From positions 1 through 11,320 of the forward strand of contig JALOSD010000035.1 in NCBI GenBank assembly GCA_025458585.1: a DNA stretch of 11,320 nt, read 5' to 3'. Origin of the DNA: Burkholderiaceae bacterium (GTDB lineage Bacteria; Pseudomonadota; Gammaproteobacteria; Burkholderiales; Burkholderiaceae_C). The translations under genes and the position numbers were made by a program. The notes beneath the pieces are model-generated. The model was not told where the DNA came from. It saw only the letters and a program-made list of their open reading frames with translations, and did not search any database. The stretch's first letter is position 1. Each line of letters begins with the position of its first letter. This document shows positions 5,987-11,320 of this stretch, one piece after another.

Positions 5987-6862
5987 TTGCAGGTCCTGCA
6001 GGTACTCGTCAGCGGCATCGCCCAGGGCTGCATCTACGGCCTCATCGCGCTGGGCTTCGTGCTCATCTACAAGGCCACCGAGGCGGTCAGCTTCGCCCAG
6101 GGCGAGCTGATGATGCTCGGCGCCTTCCTCGGCCTCGTGCTGCTGACCGTACTGGGCTTCCCGTTCTGGATCACGGTGCCAGCCGTGATCGCCGCGATGG
6201 CGCTGCTCGGCTTCGGCGTCGAGCGCGTCGTGATCCGCCCGATCCTCGGCCAGCCGGCGTTCTCGATCGTGATGCTCACGATCGGCATCGGCTACGTCGC
6301 GCGCGGCGCGGTGACGATGATCCCGGTGATCGGCACCGAGACGCACACGCTGCCGGTGCCATACAAGGACGCCGTGATCCCGGTCGGCGGCGTCGTGCTC
6401 GCGGTCGAGCAGCTCGTCGTGATCGCCGCCACCGCGTTGCTGTGCGGGCTGCTCTACCTGATGTTCAGCCGCAGCAAGGTCGGCATCGCGATGCAGGCGG
6501 CGTCGCAGAACCAGCTCGCCGCCTATTACATGGGCATCCCGGTGAAGAAGCTCAACGGCGTCGTCTGGGCGCTGGCAGCGATGGTGGCCGCCGTCGCGGG
6601 CCTGCTGCTCGCGCCGATCACCTTCGTGCACGCCAACATGGGCTTCATCGGCCTGAAGGCGTTCCCGGCGGCGGTGGTCGGCGGCTTCGGCAGCCTGCCG
6701 GGCGCAATCGTCGGCGGGCTGATCATCGGCGTCGTCGAGTCGCTGGCCGGCTTCTACCTGCCCGAGGGCTTCAAGGACGTCGCCGCCTACGTCGTCGTGC
6801 TGCTCGTTCTGATGATCAAGCCGAACGGCCTGTTCGGCGAGAACCTGCGCAAGAAGGTCTGA
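5987..6862 (+). CDS. livH: Branched-chain amino acid-type ABC transporter permease (LivH family)
   Basis: LivH is one of two inner-membrane permeases of the Liv/HAAT importers, which take up branched-chain amino acids, amides, or in many proteobacteria aromatic and other carboxylic acids. Nearly the whole protein is hydrophobic helix: residues about 5-27 (VLVSGIAQGCIYGLIALGF), 42-58, 62-82, 94-113, 137-160, 192-211, 224-254 and 263-278. The cytoplasmic coupling loop lies at about 168-190 (AASQNQLAAYYMGIP), and VVGGFGSLPGAIVGG at 230-244 is family-typical. The frame is open far upstream, but sequence before 5987 reads as Arg/Pro-rich non-permease. I chose TTG at 5987, which gives a normal 291-residue protein and has GAGG 6 nt upstream. 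ATG codons at 5924 and 5939 would add an unusual basic leader. livM follows after 12 bp. Confidence 0.92.
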   Translation: MQVLQVLVSGIAQGCIYGLIALGFVLIYKATEAVSFAQGELMMLGAFLGLVLLTVLGFPFWITVPAVIAAMALLGFGVERVVIRPILGQPAFSIVMLTIGIGYVARGAVTMIPVIGTETHTLPVPYKDAVIPVGGVVLAVEQLVVIAATALLCGLLYLMFSRSKVGIAMQAASQNQLAAYYMGIPVKKLNGVVWALAAMVAAVAGLLLAPITFVHANMGFIGLKAFPAAVVGGFGSLPGAIVGGLIIGVVESLAGFYLPEGFKDVAAYVVVLLVLMIKPNGLFGENLRKKV

Positions 6863-6874
6863 GGACTGGCCGCG

Positions 6875-7951
6875 ATGCGCTTCATCTTCAAGACCAGCTA
6901 CGACCAGGACATCCGCCTGGCCAAGCACGGCGGGCACAAGTTCTGGTACGGGCTGCTGCTGGTCGCCCTCGTGACCGCGCCTTGGTGGCTGGAGTCGTAC
7001 GGCCTGGCGCAGCTGACGTTCATCCTGATCTACGGCATCGTCGGCCTCGGGCTGATGCTGCTCGCCGGCTTCACCGGCCTGTTCTCGATCGGCCATGCCG
7101 CGTTCCTCGGCGTCGGCGCCTACACGCAGGCGGTGCTGGCGGCGCAGGGCTGGCCGTTTCCGCTGTCGCTCGCCGCCGCGGCGGGTCTGTCGGCGATCGT
7201 CGGCGCCGTCGTCGGGCTGCCTGCGCTGCGCGTCAAGGGCATCTACCTCGGCATCGCGACGCTGGCGTTCGGCTTCATCGTCGAGGAGGTGCTCGCTCGC
7301 TGGGAGAGCGTCACCGGCGGCAACGCCGGGCTGATGGTCGGCCAGCCGCAGATGTTCGGCTGGACGGTCGGCTCGGGCGCGCCGTTCTACTTCCTGTGCC
7401 TCGTGATCGCGGTCGCGTGCACGCTGGCGGTGCTGAACCTGCTGCGCTCGCCCACCGGCCGCGCCTTCGTCGCGATCCGCGACAGCGAGATCTCGGCGCA
7501 GAGCATGGGCATCCACCTCGCCTACTACAAGACGCTGAGCTTCGCGATCAGCGCGGCGCTGGCGGGCATCGGCGGCGCGCTGTACGCGCACATGATCCGC
7601 TTCCTGAGCCCCGACCAGTTCAACATCATCCAGTCGATCGACCTGCTGCTGATGGTCGTCATCGGCGGGCTGGGCAGCGTGCACGGTGCCTTCCTCGGCG
7701 CGATCTTCCTGATCGGCATGCCGCAGGCGATCAGCGCGTTCAAGGACGTGCTGCCCGAGGCGATCGGCAACGCACCGGGCCTGAAGGCGGTGATCTACGG
7801 CGCCGTGCTGATCGCCTTCGTGCTGTTCGAACCGATGGGGCTGTACGGACGCTGGCTGAAGGTCCGCGCGTGGTTCCAGCTCTTCCCCTTCTACCGCAAG
7901 GGCCTGTTCAAGCGGCAGAAGGCGTTCCAGAAATCAGACCGGCTGCGCTAG
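6875..7951 (+). CDS. livM: Branched-chain amino acid-type ABC transporter permease (LivM family)
   Basis: LivM is the second permease and pairs with LivH in the inner membrane. The protein has 358 residues. A polar N-terminus of about 20 residues is followed by helices at roughly 23-39 and 46-65, then the family hallmark GFTGLFSIGHAAFLGVGAYT (65-84). Further helices lie around 97-117, 124-140, 171-190, 219-238, 253-283 and 303-320. The coupling loop AIRDSEISAQSMGI (200-213) contacts the ATPases, and VVIGGLGSVHGAFLGA (261-276) is another typical segment. A basic cytoplasmic tail of about 35 residues follows (RKGLFKRQKAF). The ATG at 6875 lies 12 bp after livH, with GAGG at 6861-6864 overlapping the livH stop. 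livG begins 2 nt after its TAG, so the two are probably coupled. Confidence 0.95.
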   Translation: MRFIFKTSYDQDIRLAKHGGHKFWYGLLLVALVTAPWWLESYGLAQLTFILIYGIVGLGLMLLAGFTGLFSIGHAAFLGVGAYTQAVLAAQGWPFPLSLAAAAGLSAIVGAVVGLPALRVKGIYLGIATLAFGFIVEEVLARWESVTGGNAGLMVGQPQMFGWTVGSGAPFYFLCLVIAVACTLAVLNLLRSPTGRAFVAIRDSEISAQSMGIHLAYYKTLSFAISAALAGIGGALYAHMIRFLSPDQFNIIQSIDLLLMVVIGGLGSVHGAFLGAIFLIGMPQAISAFKDVLPEAIGNAPGLKAVIYGAVLIAFVLFEPMGLYGRWLKVRAWFQLFPFYRKGLFKRQKAFQKSDRLR

Positions 7952-7953
7952 CG

Positions 7954-8748
7954 ATGCAGGACGTGCTGCTCTCGGCGAAGAAGCTGCAGGTGCGCTTCGG
8001 CGGCGTACTGGCGGTCAACGACGTCAGCTTCGACGTGCGCCGCGGCGAGGTGTTCACGCTGATCGGCCCCAACGGCGCCGGCAAGACGACGGTGTTCAAC
8101 CTCATCAGCCGCATCTACACGCCCACCTTGGGCTCGATCGCCTTCGAAGGGCAGGACCTGCTCGCCGTGCCGCCGCACAGGGTCGCGCCGCTCGGCATCG
8201 CGCGCACGTTCCAGAACATCGAGCTGTTCGAGCACGCGACCGTGCTGCAGAACCTGCTGATCGGCCGCCACGTGCACCGCACGAGCGGGCTGTTCAGCGA
8301 AATGCTGTTCCTGCCCAAGGTACGCGCGGCCGAGCGCGCGACGCGCGAGAAGGTCGAGGAGGTGATCGACTTCCTCGACCTGCAGCACTACCGCGACACG
8401 ATGGTCGCCGGGCTGCCCTACGGCGTGCGCAAGGTCGTCGAGCTCGCGCGCGCGCTGGCCACGGGCCCGAAGCTGCTGCTGCTCGACGAACCCTCCTCCG
8501 GCCTGAACGTCGAGGAGACGGGCGACATGGCGTTCTGGATCCAGGACATCGTCGCAGACCTCGGCATCACGGTGCTGATGGTCGAGCACGACATGAGCCT
8601 GGTCTCGCGCGTGTCGGACCGCGTGCTGGCGATGAACCAGGGCGAGGTGCTGGCGCTGGGCACGCCGGCCGAGGTGCAGGCGCACCCGGGCGTCGTCGAG
8701 GCCTACCTCGGCACCGCCGACGACGCGTCGTCGCTGCGGAGACGATGA
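7954..8748 (+). CDS. livG: ABC transporter ATP-binding protein (LivG family)
   Basis: LivG is one of the two cytoplasmic ATPases that power the LivHM permeases. In its 264 residues the Walker A motif GPNGAGKTT is at 38-46 (Lys44), the Q-loop is in ARTFQNIELF (Gln87), Walker B LLLLDEP is at 174-180 (Asp178, Glu179), and the switch histidine is in VEHDMSLV (His212). The ABC signature is LPYGVRK at about 154-160 rather than LSGGQ. LivG proteins often carry LAYGQQR here, so this is a further variant within the family. The ATG at 7954 lies 2 nt after the livM stop and lacks a clear Shine-Dalgarno sequence, consistent with translation by coupling. The TGA at 8746-8748 overlaps the livF start. The same frame is open upstream to 3829, but that part is antisense or out-of-frame shadow. 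Confidence 0.95.
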   Translation: MQDVLLSAKKLQVRFGGVLAVNDVSFDVRRGEVFTLIGPNGAGKTTVFNLISRIYTPTLGSIAFEGQDLLAVPPHRVAPLGIARTFQNIELFEHATVLQNLLIGRHVHRTSGLFSEMLFLPKVRAAERATREKVEEVIDFLDLQHYRDTMVAGLPYGVRKVVELARALATGPKLLLLDEPSSGLNVEETGDMAFWIQDIVADLGITVLMVEHDMSLVSRVSDRVLAMNQGEVLALGTPAEVQAHPGVVEAYLGTADDASSLRRR

Positions 8749-9521
8749 TGGCCGAGGTCATCCTCAAGCTCAGCAACGTCGAGAGCGCTTACGGCCCGAT
8801 CAAGGCGATCCGCGGCGTGAGCCTGCAGGTCGAGCATGGGCAGATCGCGACCGTGCTCGGCAGCAACGGCGCGGGCAAGACGACGATCCTGAAGACGATC
8901 AGCGGCATCATCGACCCGCGCAAGGGCACGGTCGAGTTCAAGGGCCGCAACATCACGGCGCAGGACCCGGCGTTCATCGTGCAGCAGGGGCTGGTGCACG
9001 TGCCCGAGGGGCGCGAGGTGTTCCCGCTGCTGTCGGTGCGCGACAACCTGCTGATGGGCGCGTACACGCGCACCGACCGCGACGCGGTGGCGCGCGACAT
9101 GGAGGCCGTGTTCGGCTACTTCCCGATCCTGAAGGAGCGCGAGAAGCAGGACGCCGGGCTGCTGTCGGGCGGCCAGCAGCAGATGCTCGCGATCAGCCGT
9201 GCGCTGATGGCCGCGCCCGAGCTGATCCTGCTCGACGAGCCGAGCCTGGGCCTGAGCCCCAAGCTGACCAAGGAGATCTTCGAGATCGTCGTGCGCATCA
9301 ACCGCGAGCGCGGCACGACGATGCTGCTCGTCGAGCAGAACGCCAACATGGCGCTCAACGCCGCCGACTACGGCTACGTGCTCGAGAACGGCCGCATCGT
9401 GATGGAGGACACCTGCGAGCGCCTGCGCGAGAAGGCGGACATCAAGGAGTTCTACCTCGGCATGAAGGAGGTCGGGGCGCGCGGCGAGCGGCGGTGGAAG
9501 AAGAAGAAGACGTGGCGATGA
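8748..9521 (+). CDS. livF: ABC transporter ATP-binding protein (LivF family)
   Basis: LivF is the partner ATPase of LivG. It has 257 residues from this start. Walker A GSNGAGKTT is at 38-46, the signature LSGGQQQ begins at 139, and Walker B LILLDEP carries Asp163 and Glu164. The H-loop position is glutamine (LLVEQNANMAL, Gln197), which is normal for LivF. The C-terminus ends in a basic tail, GARGERRWKKKKTWR, after the usual EFYLGM. Two adjacent ATG codons (8745 and 8748) are possible. I chose 8748 because GGAGA at 8738-8742 is then 5 nt away, against 2 nt for 8745; the difference is one residue. The end overlaps the following ligase start by 4 bp (ATGA), so the gene pair is coupled. Confidence 0.95.
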   Translation: MAEVILKLSNVESAYGPIKAIRGVSLQVEHGQIATVLGSNGAGKTTILKTISGIIDPRKGTVEFKGRNITAQDPAFIVQQGLVHVPEGREVFPLLSVRDNLLMGAYTRTDRDAVARDMEAVFGYFPILKEREKQDAGLLSGGQQQMLAISRALMAAPELILLDEPSLGLSPKLTKEIFEIVVRINRERGTTMLLVEQNANMALNAADYGYVLENGRIVMEDTCERLREKADIKEFYLGMKEVGARGERRWKKKKTWR

Positions 9522-11320
9522 ACGGGTTGTGGGATCTGGCACGAGTAGCGGACACCCCGGTGCCCCGGACACCGGGACAGACCGTGGCCGAGGTGTTCCT
9601 CAACGCCGTGCGCGAGCGCGGCGACCGCGTGTGGATGCGCGAGAAGAAGCTCGGCCTGTGGCGCGAGTGGACGTGGAACGAGGCCGCCGTCGCGGTGCGC
9701 GAGATCGCGCTGGGCCTGGCCGCGCTCGGCCTGCAACCGGGCGAGCGCGTCTCGATCCTCGCCAACACCCGGCTCGAGTGGATGCTGGCCGACCTCGGCA
9801 CGCTGTGCTCCGGCGGCGTGTCCAACGGCATCTATCCGACCGACAGCCCGGTGCAGGTCGAGTATCTGTGCAGCGACTCCGACACGCGCGTGATCTTCGT
9901 CGAGGACGAGGAGCAGCTCGACAAGGTGCTCGAGGTGCGCGAGCGTCTGCCGCGCCTGGCGAAGATCGTCGTCTTCGACATGGAGGGCCTGCACCGCTTC
10001 GAGGATGCGATGGTGCTCAGCCTCGACGTGCTGCGCAGCATGGGCCGCGAGCACGACCGCGCGTATCCCGGCCTGTTCGACGAGAGGATCAAGAGCCGCC
10101 GGCCGGACGACCTCGCGATCCTCGTCTATACCTCGGGCACCACCGGAAAGCCCAAGGGCGCGATGCACCTGCACCGCGGACTCGTCTACACCATGCAGCA
10201 GGCCGCGATCGCCTTCCCCCGCCTCGAGCGCGACGAGCGCATGTGCTTCCTGCCGCTGTGCCACATCTTCGAGCGCATGGTCGGGGCGTACTTCTCCGTC
10301 TACACCGGCGCGGTCCTCAACTTCGTCGAGAACCCCGACACGGTGCCCGAGAACGTGCGCGAGATCTCGCCGACGGTGTTCGCGGCCGTACCGCGCGTGT
10401 GGGAGAAGTTCTACTCGGCGGTGATGATCGCGCTGCAGGAGTCCAGCCGCACGCAGCAGCTCGCGTATGGGTGGGCGATCGGCGTCGGGGGGCGTGTCGC
10501 CGATCTCGTGCTCGGCGGCAAGCCCGTGCCCGCGAGCCTCAAGCTGCAGTTCGTGCTGGCACGCTGGCTCGCGCTCGACAACGTGCGACGGCTGATCGGC
10601 ATCCATCAAGCGCGGTACCTGCTCACCGGCGCGGCGCCGATCGCGCCCGACCTGATCCGCTGGTACCTCTCGCTCGGCGTGCCGATGCTCGAGGGCTGGG
10701 CGATGACCGAGAACTGCGCACTCGGCACGATCAACCGACCCGAGTCGATCAAGGTCGGCACGATCGGGCGTGCGGCCGACGGCACCGAGGTGCGCATCGA
10801 CCCGGCCACCGGCGAGATCCTGGCGCGCGGGCCGAACGTCTTCGCCGGCTACCTGAACCTGCCCGACAAGACCGCCGAGACGATCGACGCCGACGGCTGG
10901 CTGCACACCGGGGACGTCGGCACCGTCGACGAGGAAGGGTTCTTCCGCATCACCGACCGGATGAAGGACATCATCATCACGGCCGGAGGCAAGAACATCA
11001 CTCCGAGCGAACTCGAGAACGAGCTGAAGTTCTCGCCGTACGTCACCGACGCGGTCGTGATCGGCGACAAGCGGCCGTACCTCACGGTGTTGATCATGAT
11101 CGACCAGGAGAACGTCGAGAAGTACGCGCAGGACCACGACGTGCCGTTCTCGAACTACGCCAGCCTGACGCGGGCGAAGCAGGTGCAGGACTTGATCCAG
11201 CGCGAGATCGACCAGGTCAACGCCAAGTTCGCGCGCGTCGAGCAGATCAAGGCGTTCCGCCTGATCGAGACGCAGCTCACCGCCGAGGACGAGGAACTGA
11301 CCCCGACGATGAAGCTCAAG
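9518..11320 (+). CDS. Long-chain-type acyl-CoA ligase (AMP-binding enzyme), 3' end cut by window edge
   Basis: Such enzymes adenylate a carboxylic acid with ATP and transfer it to coenzyme A. There are 601 codons from the ATG at 9518 to the edge without a stop. Adenylation motifs occur in order: YTSGTTGKPKG (204-214), CFLPLCHIFERM (243-254), TGAAPIA (370-376), GWAMTE (393-398), WLHTGD (461-466), and the hinge region DRMKDIIITAGGKN (480-493). The TPTMKLK segment at the edge holds the probable A10 lysine (Lys599). Only a short tail is missing, since relatives run to about 600-620 residues. The arrangement is that of the bacterial/eukaryotic long-chain FACS group, but many such ligases in Liv clusters have unassigned substrates. 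The ATG overlaps the livF stop by 4 bp. A GTG at 9512 is an in-frame alternative. Cotranscription suggests it activates the compound imported by the transporter. Confidence 0.93.
   Translation, partial: MNGLWDLARVADTPVPRTPGQTVAEVFLNAVRERGDRVWMREKKLGLWREWTWNEAAVAVREIALGLAALGLQPGERVSILANTRLEWMLADLGTLCSGGVSNGIYPTDSPVQVEYLCSDSDTRVIFVEDEEQLDKVLEVRERLPRLAKIVVFDMEGLHRFEDAMVLSLDVLRSMGREHDRAYPGLFDERIKSRRPDDLAILVYTSGTTGKPKGAMHLHRGLVYTMQQAAIAFPRLERDERMCFLPLCHIFERMVGAYFSVYTGAVLNFVENPDTVPENVREISPTVFAAVPRVWEKFYSAVMIALQESSRTQQLAYGWAIGVGGRVADLVLGGKPVPASLKLQFVLARWLALDNVRRLIGIHQARYLLTGAAPIAPDLIRWYLSLGVPMLEGWAMTENCALGTINRPESIKVGTIGRAADGTEVRIDPATGEILARGPNVFAGYLNLPDKTAETIDADGWLHTGDVGTVDEEGFFRITDRMKDIIITAGGKNITPSELENELKFSPYVTDAVVIGDKRPYLTVLIMIDQENVEKYAQDHDVPFSNYASLTRAKQVQDLIQREIDQVNAKFARVEQIKAFRLIETQLTAEDEELTPTMKLK

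Noticed and set aside
5933..7684. Minus-strand frame of 583 codons opposite livH and livM
   Set aside because: Its Asp/Arg/His/Gln-rich content is the expected complement of hydrophobic codons in the permeases. No independent gene signal is seen.
3829..8748. Single plus-strand frame of 1639 codons covering five genes
   Set aside because: Only its last 264 codons are real (livG). The rest lies out of frame over the acyl-CoA dehydrogenase, livH and livM and antisense to the crotonase, and is an Arg/Ala/Gly-rich low-complexity shadow. A livM-livG read-through fusion is not supported because livM has its own frame and stop.
8745..8750. livF start at the first of two ATG codons (8745)
   Set aside because: It is possible, but the GGAGA element would be only 2 nt away. 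The second ATG has normal spacing and costs one residue, so I used 8748.

Overview
This is a strongly G+C-rich, gene-dense chromosomal window whose codon third positions are nearly all G or C. Protein families, motif wording and gene style resemble a Burkholderiales-type betaproteobacterium (Rubrivivax/Methylibium/Leptothrix-like). That placement rests on family resemblance alone and no search was run. I see no rRNA, tRNA, CRISPR array, insertion sequence, integrase or phage gene. The window looks like ordinary core and catabolic chromosome with one decayed gene in it.

Layout. (1) 1-1388, minus: exonuclease I (sbcB), cut by the left edge. (2) 1389-1468: divergent intergenic region. (3) 1469-5068, plus: a tight cluster of serC (phosphoserine aminotransferase), serA (3-phosphoglycerate dehydrogenase, overlapping serC by 8 bp), an acyl-CoA dehydrogenase starting with GTG 5 bp after serA, and, directly at the dehydrogenase stop codon, a 58-codon remnant of an enoyl-CoA hydratase/crotonase gene. 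(4) 5089-5871, minus: an intact crotonase-family gene converging on the remnant. (5) 5872-5986: divergent intergenic region. (6) 5987-11320, plus: an operon of livH, livM, livG and livF (a branched-chain amino acid/HAAT-type ABC importer without its binding protein in view) and a long-chain-type acyl-CoA ligase, cut by the right edge only a few residues after its A10 lysine.

How the genes work together. SerA and SerC catalyse the first two steps of serine synthesis from 3-phosphoglycerate and are translationally coupled. The acyl-CoA dehydrogenase, the crotonase remnant, the intact crotonase and the acyl-CoA ligase are all acyl-CoA chemistry. With the Liv-type importer they suggest a locus that imports a carboxylic acid or similar small organic compound, activates it to a CoA thioester and oxidises it. 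The substrate cannot be read from the sequence.

The most notable points are the truncated crotonase reading frame of 58 codons, the fusion of serine biosynthesis with acyl-CoA catabolism in one transcription unit, a SerA with a shortened active-site loop, a crotonase lacking the second catalytic glutamate, and the pairing of a Liv transporter with an acyl-CoA ligase by a 4-bp overlap. I found no convincing new defence, mobile or RNA-based system.
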